DNA from: Paenibacillus silvestris
Lineage (GTDB): Bacteria > Bacillota > Bacilli > Paenibacillales > NBRC-103111
Length of the DNA: 64,000 bases
Assembly (NCBI RefSeq): GCF_009882985.1
Contig: NZ_WTUZ01000040.1
Coordinates: 434,001-498,000, forward strand
Direction: 5' to 3'
The translations under genes were made by a program, and so were the position numbers. How positions within the stretch are numbered: position 1 is the stretch's first letter; every line of letters begins with the position of its first letter. The notes beneath the pieces were generated by a model, which saw only the letters and a program-made list of their open reading frames with translations, was not told where the DNA came from and ran no database searches. Positions 16,598 through 25,230 of the stretch are shown in pieces.

Positions 16598-18260
16598 AGG
16601 TCACGTTCCTCCTATCTCCAACTTTCAAAGGGTCTAACGTATTGTTGGCTGGTATGTCACTCATTTCTTTCGTTAATTTGCTTAGACGAGTGTCATTGGG
16701 TGTATGCAAAAGTGCAGGTCTTTTGGGCATCGACCAGAGAGGTAATCGGGCCAGCGTGTCTTTCATCCCCTGGAAATTTCCTGGCACAATCGGGCTCAAG
16801 TATGGAACACCGAATGAACGCAAGGAAAGCATATGGTTCGCGATCAGGATTAATCCGATCATAACGCCATATAGGCCGAAAATACCGGACAAAATCACGA
16901 GCGGAAATCGCAACAGTCTGAGCGCGAGAGCTGCATTGTACGCTGGTGTTGCAAAGGAACCGATGGTCGTTAGCGCAATGATAACCACCGTGATGGGTGA
17001 GATAAAGCCCGCTGCAACCGCTGCTTGTCCAACAACGAGCACACCAACAATGGAAAGTGCGCCGCCAACCTGCTGGGGAAGCCGCAGCGTGGCTTCCCTT
17101 AGAACTTCCATGGAGATTTCCATGATTAACACTTCAATGACGGAGGGGAACGGAACCCCTGCCCTACCTCCTGCTACCGCGACAGCGAACTCCGTTGGAA
17201 TCAGCTCCGGATTGAACGAAATTAGAGCCACATACAACGATGGGAAAATCAGTGAGAATACGAGCGCAACGAGACGAGAAAGTCGTATGAAGCTGACGAG
17301 GAGATACCGCTCTGAGTAATCCTCCACCGTTTGGTAAAATTGACTGAAGACGGTAGGCAAAATAAGTGCAAACGGTGATCCGTCTACAAGCAGAATCACC
17401 CTGCCTTCCAGTAAATTGGCGACTGCCTTGTCTGGGCGTTCTGTGTTTTGAATTTGCGGAAACGGTGAGATATGGTTATCCTCAATAAATTGCTCCAAGT
17501 AGCCTGCATCAAGGACGCCATCAATATCAATCAACGATAGTCGTCTAAAAACTTCTTCTACGAGTGCCGGATTCACGACGCCATTGATGTAACAAAGAGC
17601 TACTTTGGATTTCGTAATTCGCCCAATTCGTATTGTTTTAATGCGTAAATCCGGCGTTGGAAGCCGATAGCGAAGAAGGGCTAAGTTGGTACCTAATATT
17701 TCGATAAATCCTTCTCTTGCTCCCCTGATTACTTGTTCCGTCTCCGGCTGTGTAATTGAACGCTTGTCAACTTGGCGCGTGCTGAAAACAAAAGCATCCA
17801 CTAGACCGTCAACCAAAATGACGGTTTTCCCTTCTACAATGGCTTGGATGATCTCATCCAGCTCGGTTTCTGTTCTTCCTTCGCATGAATACAACGTTTC
17901 GTTCAACAGGTAGTCTTTCATTGAACGGTTATCAGACCTCGGGTTATCCCTTAAAGTCGTTAACATTAAAGGCTTTAGTATATGATCGTTCAAATGCTGT
18001 TTATCAATTAAGTCCGCGAAATACAAGGCTGCTGCCGGGTGCTCGTCACAGATACAAAAACGGCGCATGATAAAATCATCATTGTCGCCAAGTATGTTTT
18101 GAACGAAGTCCAATGTTTCATCGAGTCGCCTGCTTATTTTAGCGTCTTCGTTTTTTTCTAAAAACTGATGGGCTGGGGTTTCTTTTCGTGGAATCTTTGG
18201 AGGCTGTTGACTTGGGGATCCTAAACTTCTCCGACGTCTATACCATTGCCAAATCGTCAT
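16545..18260 (-). CDS. Spore germination receptor A subunit, GerAA family
   Basis: 571 residues from the ATG at 18260, with AGGGGG upstream; in-frame ATGs further up exist but lack a good site. The hydrophilic N-terminal domain carries the GerA signature (DDFIMRRFCICD; VEGKTVILVDG; LEGRVILLVDGSPFALILPT). The C-terminal half has about five membrane spans (LPQQVGGALSIVGVLVVGQA). The C-terminal tail is Ser/Asp-rich. First gene of the A-B-C-small operon. Germinant specificity cannot be read. Confidence 0.92.
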   Translation of the reverse strand: MTIWQWYRRRRSLGSPSQQPPKIPRKETPAHQFLEKNEDAKISRRLDETLDFVQNILGDNDDFIMRRFCICDEHPAAALYFADLIDKQHLNDHILKPLMLTTLRDNPRSDNRSMKDYLLNETLYSCEGRTETELDEIIQAIVEGKTVILVDGLVDAFVFSTRQVDKRSITQPETEQVIRGAREGFIEILGTNLALLRYRLPTPDLRIKTIRIGRITKSKVALCYINGVVNPALVEEVFRRLSLIDIDGVLDAGYLEQFIEDNHISPFPQIQNTERPDKAVANLLEGRVILLVDGSPFALILPTVFSQFYQTVEDYSERYLLVSFIRLSRLVALVFSLIFPSLYVALISFNPELIPTEFAVAVAGGRAGVPFPSVIEVLIMEISMEVLREATLRLPQQVGGALSIVGVLVVGQAAVAAGFISPITVVIIALTTIGSFATPAYNAALALRLLRFPLVILSGIFGLYGVMIGLILIANHMLSLRSFGVPYLSPIVPGNFQGMKDTLARLPLWSMPKRPALLHTPNDTRLSKLTKEMSDIPANNTLDPLKVGDRRNVTYGASSPDNSDSSRDHTD

Positions 18261-18422
18261 CCGAATACGCCCCCTGTACCTCTTTAGATGATTGCAGCTT
18301 ACCTGTTTCCCATTCATTGCCTTCCATGTATTTTTATCCAAAACTGAGATTCTATGCATGAATAAAAATAGCCCCCTCAAGTCTTGTTAGACTATTGGGA
18401 GCAGTTTTATAGGAATCTTTGT

Positions 18423-19403
18423 TTATTTATAAGGGTCTATCGTTTGGATGGTACCGTCTGCGTTATACTTCAGCTCCGTGTATTTCACGCAGCGTTTATG
18501 GTTAACCCCGTCTGATAGGGAACAATCATGATAAAATAAATACCATTTATCCTCGAATTGAACGATGGAATGATGCGTTGTCCAGCCGATAACTGGCGTC
18601 AGGATCGTGCCTTTGAAAACATACGGCCCTTGCGGATGCTCGCTCATCGCATACACGAGACAATGTGTTGTCCCTGTCGAATAAGAAAGATAATAATATC
18701 CATTGTATTTATGAACCCATGGACCTTCGAAATATCGTCTGTCCTCGTCCCCTGCAAGAATGGGATTGCCTTCTTCATCCACAATCTTGATTTCCTGCGG
18801 CTCGTCTGTGAATGTGAGCATATCCTCACTTAAAACAGCCACTCTTGGTCCCAAAGCTGGTTCATTCTCCGCTGGCCCCTTAGCATCAGGAAGAAATGTT
18901 CCTGTCTGCCATTTCTCAAGCTGGCCGCCCCAAAGTCCGCCAAAGTAAATATAAGCTTTGTTATCCTCGTCGATTAACACAGCGGGATCAATGCTGTAGC
19001 TGCCAGGGATATAATTTTCTTCAGCCTTGAAAGGACCTGCTGGAGTTGAGCTTGTAGCGACACCAAGCCTGAAGACATCCTCTTTGTCCCGAGCTGGGAA
19101 AAAGAGATAATACGTATTGTTCTTATACGCTGCGTCTGGCGCCCATAATTGCTGCTTCGCCCATGGAATATCTCTCAGGTGCAAAGCCTCGCCATGATCC
19201 ACACAAGGCGAATTGAAATCGTCCATGGAGAGGATATGATAATCTTCCATCGCGTATTGGTCGCCATTATCATTAGACGGTCCATCATGGTCAAGGTCAT
19301 GGGAAGGGTAAATATACAACTTGCCTTCAAACACGTGGGCAGATGGATCAGCCGTGTAAATATGCGTAACTAAAGGTTCTTTAGGCTGTGCTGGCTTGTT
19401 CAT
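18423..19403 (-). CDS. GH43-family glycosidase (arabinofuranosidase/xylosidase type), cytoplasmic
   Basis: 326 residues, no signal peptide. A five-bladed propeller pattern with the GH43 catalytic residues: Asp in YTADPSAHVF (general base), Asp in YSIDPAVLID, and Glu in YFEGPWVHKYNG (general acid). The ATG at 19403 has AGGAG 8 bases upstream; the longer frame to 19472 would overlap the operator and promoter. It probably cleaves arabino- or xylo-oligosaccharides after uptake. No transporter is adjacent. A XylR-like operator in its leader suggests pentose control. Confidence 0.88.
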   Translation of the reverse strand: MNKPAQPKEPLVTHIYTADPSAHVFEGKLYIYPSHDLDHDGPSNDNGDQYAMEDYHILSMDDFNSPCVDHGEALHLRDIPWAKQQLWAPDAAYKNNTYYLFFPARDKEDVFRLGVATSSTPAGPFKAEENYIPGSYSIDPAVLIDEDNKAYIYFGGLWGGQLEKWQTGTFLPDAKGPAENEPALGPRVAVLSEDMLTFTDEPQEIKIVDEEGNPILAGDEDRRYFEGPWVHKYNGYYYLSYSTGTTHCLVYAMSEHPQGPYVFKGTILTPVIGWTTHHSIVQFEDKWYLFYHDCSLSDGVNHKRCVKYTELKYNADGTIQTIDPYK

Positions 19404-19428
19404 GTCCAAATTCTCCTCGTCGTTAAAC

Positions 19429-19453
19429 TTAGTTTGTTTAATGTATAAACTTA
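19429..19453. promoter_or_regulatory. XylR-like (ROK-family) operator in the GH43 leader
   Basis: TTAGTTTGT-N7-ATAAACTTA is an imperfect inverted repeat that resembles Bacillus XylR operators (TTAGTTTGTTT...AAACTAA). It starts nine bases beyond the -10 box. No XylR gene is in the window. Confidence 0.5.
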
Positions 19454-19461
19454 CAATACTA

Positions 19462-19489
19462 ATTATAACCAACTTGGCTTAACAAGCAA
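19462..19489 (-). promoter_or_regulatory. Sigma-A promoter of the GH43 gene
   Basis: Minus strand TTGCTT (19484-19489), 16 bp, TATAAT (19462-19467); perfect -10 box. Confidence 0.65.
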
Positions 19490-19529
19490 GAAAATTATGC
19501 ACCAGGTCATGAAACCGTCTGAAAAGGGC

Positions 19530-20270
19530 TTATTTGTTGTTCTTCGATGCTGCAATTAAGAGGAAAATAGGACGACGTGTCTCGTCTCGCATTTCCGGAT
19601 ACTTGTCGAGCGCTTCTTGCGTTGGTTGAGGCTCAGATAGCTTATTTATGATGAATCCACCATCGATCAGTCCATTCATATAAGTGGCAACCGTACGATG
19701 ATATTTGATGACATCTGTTTCAAGGAATCTTGCCTGCCTTAGTCCCTCATCTTGGTAATTGTCGACAGGCCAATGCAAGCGTTCGCCCTGTGGACCATAA
19801 TACCAATCTTGTTCAGCACGCGAAGTGAACATCGGATGTTCGACGGAAAGAATGAACTTCCCACCTTCTTTCAGGCAATGATGGACCTTATGACAGAGGT
19901 CATTGAAATGCTCCACATAATGAATAGCCAGTGATGAAATCACTACATCAAATTGGCCAGAAGGATAATCGATTTCCTCAATCGCGAGCCTGCGATAGGT
20001 AATCGCCTCATCATCGGTTAATTCTTTTGCGCGATCTAACATTTTTTCGGAGATATCCACGCCTACAACAGAGTTAGCTCCGTTCTCACGCGCATATCGG
20101 CAGTGCCAGCCGTATCCGCAGCCAAGGTCAAGCACGGTTTTCCCCGATAAGTCGGGAAGCAGCTCGCGAAGTGCAGGCCACTCCCCTGCAGCGCCCAGCC
20201 CGCCTGTTGAGCGTGCCATTTGGCTGTATTTTTCAAAAAAGCTATGATCATCATATTTGTTTTGTTTCAT
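19530..20270 (-). CDS. Class I SAM-dependent methyltransferase (UbiE/Methyltransf_11 type)
   Basis: 246 residues. Motif I is KTVLDLGCGYGWHCRYA (about residues 44-60), the acidic motif VVGVDIS follows, and FDVVISSLAIHYVEH is motif IV. FILSVEHPMFTSR after it is typical of small-molecule methyltransferases. AGGAG lies about 11 bases before the ATG. Substrate unknown; neighbours give no clue. Confidence 0.85.
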   Translation of the reverse strand: MKQNKYDDHSFFEKYSQMARSTGGLGAAGEWPALRELLPDLSGKTVLDLGCGYGWHCRYARENGANSVVGVDISEKMLDRAKELTDDEAITYRRLAIEEIDYPSGQFDVVISSLAIHYVEHFNDLCHKVHHCLKEGGKFILSVEHPMFTSRAEQDWYYGPQGERLHWPVDNYQDEGLRQARFLETDVIKYHRTVATYMNGLIDGGFIINKLSEPQPTQEALDKYPEMRDETRRPIFLLIAASKNNK

Positions 20271-20392
20271 AAATGTCGTGGCTCCTGTCGGCTTCGTTTT
20301 TTAGATCCCTCATCATTTTACAATTCATCTATTCTAAAAATCTAATGCGAGTTTAGTTAGAATAAAAAAATACAGCGTTCCCGTACATATCG

Positions 20393-20584
20393 AATAACGG
20401 GAAAAGTTCCATTTATTTCAAGCAAGTCCACGATTTGTCAGCCTACTAACTGGAAATAATCCTGTTAATTCTCTCCTTCAGCCTGTTTCCAAGCTCCATC
20501 GTCCCCATTTAACTGGAGAAATTCCATGTATTCGTGCCTGTGGCGTGTTATTGGACGAATTAGCGGTAGTATTTCCAGTTCATC
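20393..20584. repeat. Four-palindrome intergenic element, copy 2
   Basis: Palindrome anchors at 20395, 20447, 20510 and 20561 give spacings of 52, 63 and 51 bp. Examples of the units are AACGGGAAAAGTTCC and AACTGGAGAAATTCC. The 20271-20668 gap contains nothing else I can support. Confidence 0.8.
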
Positions 20585-20668
20585 TAAAGAGACACTCCAT
20601 AAGGTCAAAAAATGGCCGCCTCTAGTCATGAAATGACTTTCGGGACAGCCCTCTTCAGTGTCTACAAC

Positions 20669-21037
20669 TTATTTAGGTTGAAATAAGCTGGACATATACC
20701 CTAAACCTTTGAACTGACCCATAGCAAGAGGACCGAGAATCTCCGTATCCACCACGAACATCTTCTTATTGTGTTCGCCGCCATACAAGACCTTGCCCGG
20801 ATGCAAATCATAGGTTGTACCGTTGCATATAAACGAGCCGTTTCCTCTATTTATGAACACAAAGCCCGAGCTGTATACTGTCCGGCTAAAGTATTGAGAT
20901 TGAGCAGAAGGAAACACCTCATTTCGTTTATGATTATTGTAATCGTAAGCGAAAGTTTTGATAGTTTCAATGGCTGAGCGAAAACGATGGAAACCACAGG
21001 TGTCAGCAGCAACAACTAAAAAAGCCTGACGGGTCAA
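20669..21037 (-). pseudogene. Remnant of an AraC-type sensory (cupin) domain
   Basis: The frame gives about 122 residues with YSSGFVFINRGNGSFICNGT and YDLHPGKVLYGG, the beta-strand pattern of AraC N-terminal ligand-binding domains. There is no ATG in the frame; the only start is a TTG inside the terminator hairpin of the upstream gene, without a ribosome-binding site. No HTH domain follows the stop. I read it as a decayed fragment; a short expressed protein is less likely. Confidence 0.4.
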
Positions 21038-21048
21038 ACTCCGTCAGA
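21018..21048 (-). terminator. Intrinsic terminator of the efflux/secreted-protein operon
   Basis: CTGACGG (21026-21032) pairs with CCGTCAG (21041-21047), loop 8, followed on the minus strand by six T. It lies 40 bp past the stop at 21088. Confidence 0.8.
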
Positions 21049-21087
21049 CTAAGTACTTAGCTGCTTTTACCATTCTTATGACAAATA

Positions 21088-23274
21088 TTAATGGAATTGC
21101 TTAATTAGGCGCTTAGCTGTTCCGTTAGGGGTATTAATGACTTCATACATGTTGACAACAACACCGGAGTCTACTTGTTCGTTTTTAAGACCCGTGACAA
21201 CAATTTTCTGCATGCCGCTCGTTAGTTTCCCAGTGCCCACTAGTGTAGACGATTGAGTGCCCACGATGCGGCCAAGCGAATCTACCATGTCGAATTCAAT
21301 TGTGGAGAAATTCGAGTCTATGATAACTTGATCCTCATGGGTGATATCAAGATCCAGGTTTAGTTGATAAGAATAAGATCCATTGTTATACAGCCAACTA
21401 ATCGAGTCATTGTTCACTTTCATCGTGAACGGATAGAGATTAATCGTGTCGCTGTCATCCTCTTTCTGCAGAGCAACCTGATACGTTCCGAGTGACACTT
21501 TGCCCTCAGACACTGACTTATCATCGAAGATATTCAGTGCAAAAGCTTCATCGTCCTCTGTTTTCCGATTCGGAAGCAGGTAAGAATAGCTAACAACGTA
21601 AGAACTGCCAGGCGTGAGCTGCGTGGTGACAGAGCTTTGGCGTGTGCCCGTATACGAATTACCGCTGCTATCCAGCAGCTCGTTCTGAAGCTCAGGCAAG
21701 GCAATCGTGCTCGTGCCGTTGTTGGTCATTTTGTATTTGGCAATGGCTGTTTTGTAGCCAAGATCATCGTTTTCGTGAGCATGCAGCTCGACAAGCGAAA
21801 CATCCACATTTTTGTTGACACTAGCGTTATTATTAAAAGTCAGCTTATCACCAAGCAAGTAGCTTGCAGCTGTCGCAAAGCCGCTCTTGGCTTCGCTAGC
21901 GCCTTTAAGCAGGAACACCGCTACAGGCATCTGCCCTGTAGACCCGCCACTCGCTGAAGCCGTTGCAGATTCGCTCGCAGCCGTAGTAGTCGAAGCAGTG
22001 CCGCTTGCACTACTTGCACTGTTGGCACTACCTGAACTGCCCTCACTTCCTGAGCTCGCCGCAGCAGCTGTCTTCTCCCAGAGGACAAGCTGGGCGGCAT
22101 TCGGATCCGTGCCCGATGGCAAAATCGCGTTAAAGTAATACGTTGTCGTTTCTTTGGCAGCCAAAAATGCAGGGCGAACCGTATTATCCGCAGCTGACAA
22201 AGAGGTGCCAGAATCACCGACTTGGTAGCTCGCAATAAAGGATGGTACAGCCGCTGATGCATCTCCGTCATTACTTAACGTAACAACGGTTTGCACATGA
22301 ACGCCGTCTGCTTGTATCGAGTACTGGGCTGTGTCCGCTTTAACTGTCATTTGCTCCCCATCTTGCTGCCCGCTATACACTTGCTTCGTATCAAGAGCAG
22401 TAGTCTGGAGTGAAGTATTCAGGCTCATAGTCCCCAGCGTCACATCTTCACTTTGATTCATGTAATAAAATTCCAGCGATGCACCTGAAAGTGTCATTTG
22501 TTTAGAGATAGCCGTTTTTAATGTTAAAGTATCCGATTCACCAGGAAGGAAAGATGTGCCTGATCCATTTGCAATGGATGAGGTGTATGTCAAGCCACTG
22601 GCGTCAACGAGTCTCAGCTGCAGCCCTGTAGGCAGCTTAACGCTGCTGGAACCCAGGTTTTTCGCGGATACCTGCGTATACAGATACCATTTCCCATTCT
22701 CAGAAACGCGCACGCTTTGCCCTAATTGGAAAGCAAGTGAGGCATCGTTAGCTAACGTGCTGTCTAGTGTGCGGAGATTAATAATCTCTTCCGGCACAGT
22801 CACTTGTCCCTCTCCCAGCGCTGAGCTTACAGGCAGTTGACCCAGATGTTTCATGAAATCTGCCTGCCCCGCGTCCCAACGGAAGACATCAATCTTCAGC
22901 TGATCAGCGGACTCGCCTTCCGCCAAATTGGCGTAGAAACGGAAGCTGGCTTCTTGCCCGGGAAGTACGCTGGCGCTTTTCTTTTCACTCAATTTCGCTG
23001 TAAAGCTATGCCCTGCTGTATCTGTGACGCGCACGCCATATTGATTGAAGTCAATCGCATTCTGGTCCCCATTATGTAAGGATACAGCGAACTGTAGCGA
23101 TGAGGACGAGAGCGCAGCTTGGCTGATTGTAAAATAAGAAGCAGAAGAAATATAGACGGCTTCCCCTGCAGCTTGAACCATCCCTGAAGGTAAGGAGGCA
23201 GCGGCTAAGCTGCCAGTTAATAACAAGGCTAAGGTCGTATGTTTCAATGAAAGTGTTGTTAATTTGCGAATCAT
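21088..23274 (-). CDS. Large secreted beta-sandwich protein of unknown function in an ABC-efflux operon
   Basis: 728 residues. A signal peptide is clear (LALLLTGSLAAASLPSGMVQ, cleavage near AAG, residues 35-37). At least four similar Ig/DUF4352-like segments follow, each with a pattern of the type SVLPGQEASFRFYANLAEG, FLPGESDTLTLKTAI, FLAAKETTTYYFNAILPSG and LTPGSSYVVSYSYLLP. A Ser/Ala/Thr-rich linker of about 45 residues (near 405-450) splits the protein in two. AGGAGG precedes the ATG. It is the last gene behind an MFP-ATPase-permease set with a 28-bp gap, so it may be the cargo or an extracellular partner of that transporter. I do not recognise a named family. Confidence 0.75.
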   Translation of the reverse strand: MIRKLTTLSLKHTTLALLLTGSLAAASLPSGMVQAAGEAVYISSASYFTISQAALSSSSLQFAVSLHNGDQNAIDFNQYGVRVTDTAGHSFTAKLSEKKSASVLPGQEASFRFYANLAEGESADQLKIDVFRWDAGQADFMKHLGQLPVSSALGEGQVTVPEEIINLRTLDSTLANDASLAFQLGQSVRVSENGKWYLYTQVSAKNLGSSSVKLPTGLQLRLVDASGLTYTSSIANGSGTSFLPGESDTLTLKTAISKQMTLSGASLEFYYMNQSEDVTLGTMSLNTSLQTTALDTKQVYSGQQDGEQMTVKADTAQYSIQADGVHVQTVVTLSNDGDASAAVPSFIASYQVGDSGTSLSAADNTVRPAFLAAKETTTYYFNAILPSGTDPNAAQLVLWEKTAAAASSGSEGSSGSANSASSASGTASTTTAASESATASASGGSTGQMPVAVFLLKGASEAKSGFATAASYLLGDKLTFNNNASVNKNVDVSLVELHAHENDDLGYKTAIAKYKMTNNGTSTIALPELQNELLDSSGNSYTGTRQSSVTTQLTPGSSYVVSYSYLLPNRKTEDDEAFALNIFDDKSVSEGKVSLGTYQVALQKEDDSDTINLYPFTMKVNNDSISWLYNNGSYSYQLNLDLDITHEDQVIIDSNFSTIEFDMVDSLGRIVGTQSSTLVGTGKLTSGMQKIVVTGLKNEQVDSGVVVNMYEVINTPNGTAKRLIKQFH

Positions 23275-23302
23275 GGTAGTACCTCCTGTAGCTTACATAT
23301 TT

Positions 23303-24481
23303 TTAATCGTAACGAAGAGCATCGATTGGCTTTAATTTGGAAGCTTTATTGGCTGGATATAATCCAAAAATAACACCTACTAATGCAGAGAATAAGAATG
23401 CGTAAAGACCTACGTTGATTGAAAGACTGGTCGCCTGACTCGGATTGATATAGGGCCAAGCGAGCGATAACGCTACCCCAACAACGAGGCCTATGAAACC
23501 GCCCATCCCGCTGATTAACGTAGCTTCCACCAGGAACTGCAAGAGAATATTGCGCCGTTTGGCCCCAATGGATTTGCGGATGCCAATCTCTCTGGTTCGT
23601 TCACTAACAGTTACGAGCATGATATTCATAATCCCGATACCGCCAACCAGAAGGGATATTGCAGCTACAGCAACTAACTGATTCGTTAGCGTGCTGGACG
23701 CTGTTTGTTTCGCGCTGATCAATTCGGATGAGTTGAAAATGTTATAACCCGACGTACTCTTGAACTTGTTACTCAAATATCTCTCAAGAGCAGCCTGTAC
23801 CTTGCTAACGTCATCCCCGCTTGCTGCTTCTACATACGTTGAGCGAATCGAACCTAGTTTAAAATCTCGGCTCATTGTCGGCAGCGGCACAATAACCGAG
23901 CTGTCTAGCGAGGTTCCACTCGTGTTGGAGCCTTTGCTTTTCAGAACACCGATAATTGTATACATGTAGCCGTTGACGTTAATCTCCTCATTCAAGGGAT
24001 CATCCTTGCCAAAAAATTTCGTCGCAACCTCAGTCCCTATAACCGCTACGTGATTGCGATAATCCAAATCCGCTTCGGCAAGGAATCGCCCGCTGCCCAT
24101 TTCTCCCTTTTGCATACTCAGATAACGGTCGTTCGTACCTAACACCGTATACGTCTCCGTCGTGCGGTCATATTTAATACTCGTACTGCCTCTAGTCATC
24201 GTCGGTGCAATACCGCTAATTCCAGCCGTGCCTTCCAGCTCCATGATTTCCTCGTACTTCAGCTGGGTTGCCCGGCCATTGCCAAGCAAATTAACCGTCA
24301 GCAGGTTTGTTCCGAGCCCTTCATACTGCTTCTCAATTGACTTGGAAGTCCCTTGCCCGATGGAAACCAGCGTAATAACGGAGCTAACCCCAATAATAAC
24401 GCCAAGCATGGTCAAAACAGTTCGGAGCGGATTGGAGCGAACCGTGGCCATCGCCATTTGAAAAAGCTCCCAAGGTCTCAT
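23303..24481 (-). CDS. yknZ: MacB/YknZ-type ABC permease
   Basis: 392 residues. N-terminal span NPLRTVLTMLGVIIGVSSVI, a ~220-residue extracytoplasmic MacB_PCD domain, then the FtsX-like domain with three spans (IMNIMLVTVSERTREIGIRK; AFLFSALVGVIFGLYPANKA). The start overlaps the ATPase stop by 4 bp (ATGA). It would form the membrane part of a type VII ABC efflux complex with the two upstream genes. Symbol given by similarity to Bacillus YknXYZ. Confidence 0.9.
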   Translation of the reverse strand: MRPWELFQMAMATVRSNPLRTVLTMLGVIIGVSSVITLVSIGQGTSKSIEKQYEGLGTNLLTVNLLGNGRATQLKYEEIMELEGTAGISGIAPTMTRGSTSIKYDRTTETYTVLGTNDRYLSMQKGEMGSGRFLAEADLDYRNHVAVIGTEVATKFFGKDDPLNEEINVNGYMYTIIGVLKSKGSNTSGTSLDSSVIVPLPTMSRDFKLGSIRSTYVEAASGDDVSKVQAALERYLSNKFKSTSGYNIFNSSELISAKQTASSTLTNQLVAVAAISLLVGGIGIMNIMLVTVSERTREIGIRKSIGAKRRNILLQFLVEATLISGMGGFIGLVVGVALSLAWPYINPSQATSLSINVGLYAFLFSALVGVIFGLYPANKASKLKPIDALRYD

Positions 24482-25200
24482 ATCGTCACCACCTCATCCG
24501 CCGTAGAGACAGGCATGACTTGATTACGAACATCCTTGATGATTTCGCCATCCCGTAGCGTCACGACACGCTTGGCATGATCAGCAATATGATTGTCATG
24601 CGTGATCAGCACGATCGTGTTGCCCTGCTGATTGAGCTCCTGTATGAGCTCCAACACTTCAATCCCTGTTTTGGAGTCCAGAGCTCCGGTTGGTTCGTCA
24701 GCTAGTATTAAAGAAGGTGAAATAGCTAACGCTCTGGCAATCGCTACCCTCTGCTGCTGTCCACCTGAAAGCTCACTTGGTTTGTGATGTCCACGCTGAC
24801 CCATGCCTAGCTTTTCCAGCATACGCTGGGCTTGCTCTCGGCGCTGTTTGGCCGTAATGCCGGCATAAATCATCGGCAGCTCTACATTTTCGATAGCAGA
24901 TAAGCGAGGAAGTAGGTTGAATTGTTGAAAAATAAACCCAATTTTCCGGTTTCTGAGCTCGGCTAAGCCGTTGTCGGACATTTTCACCGTAGACACGCCA
25001 TCGAGCGAATAGGTGCCTGAAGTCGGTATATCCAGCAGCCCGATCGTGTTCATCAGCGTAGATTTCCCCGATCCGCTGGGACCGATAATGGCAACAAAGT
25101 CCCCTTTTGCAATGTGCAGGGTTATCCCTTTCAGAATTTGCAGCTCTTCATCTCCGCGTGCGTAGCTCTTAGTGACTCCCGTTAATTCAATGATATTCAT
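24478..25200 (-). CDS. yknY: ABC ATPase, MacB/LolD/YknY type
   Basis: 240 residues. Walker [10 protein letters not shown] (about 41-49), Q-loop FQQFNLLP, signature [15 protein letters not shown], Walker [13 protein letters not shown] and switch His VLITHDNH are all intact. Powers the permease encoded just downstream. Confidence 0.95.
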   Translation of the reverse strand: MNIIELTGVTKSYARGDEELQILKGITLHIAKGDFVAIIGPSGSGKSTLMNTIGLLDIPTSGTYSLDGVSTVKMSDNGLAELRNRKIGFIFQQFNLLPRLSAIENVELPMIYAGITAKQRREQAQRMLEKLGMGQRGHHKPSELSGGQQQRVAIARALAISPSLILADEPTGALDSKTGIEVLELIQELNQQGNTIVLITHDNHIADHAKRVVTLRDGEIIKDVRNQVMPVSTADEVVTI

Positions 25201-25230
25201 ACGACTGGCTCCTTTGCTCGAAGCTGCTCA

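Noticed and set aside
16642-17319. 225-codon frame antisense to the germinant receptor A gene
   Set aside because: Ser/Thr/Ile-rich shadow of a strongly conserved GerA coding frame; no ribosome-binding site.
18375-18420. Terminator between GH43 and the germination operon
   Set aside because: The inverted repeat has a three-base internal mismatch and no convincing T-run, so I did not list it.
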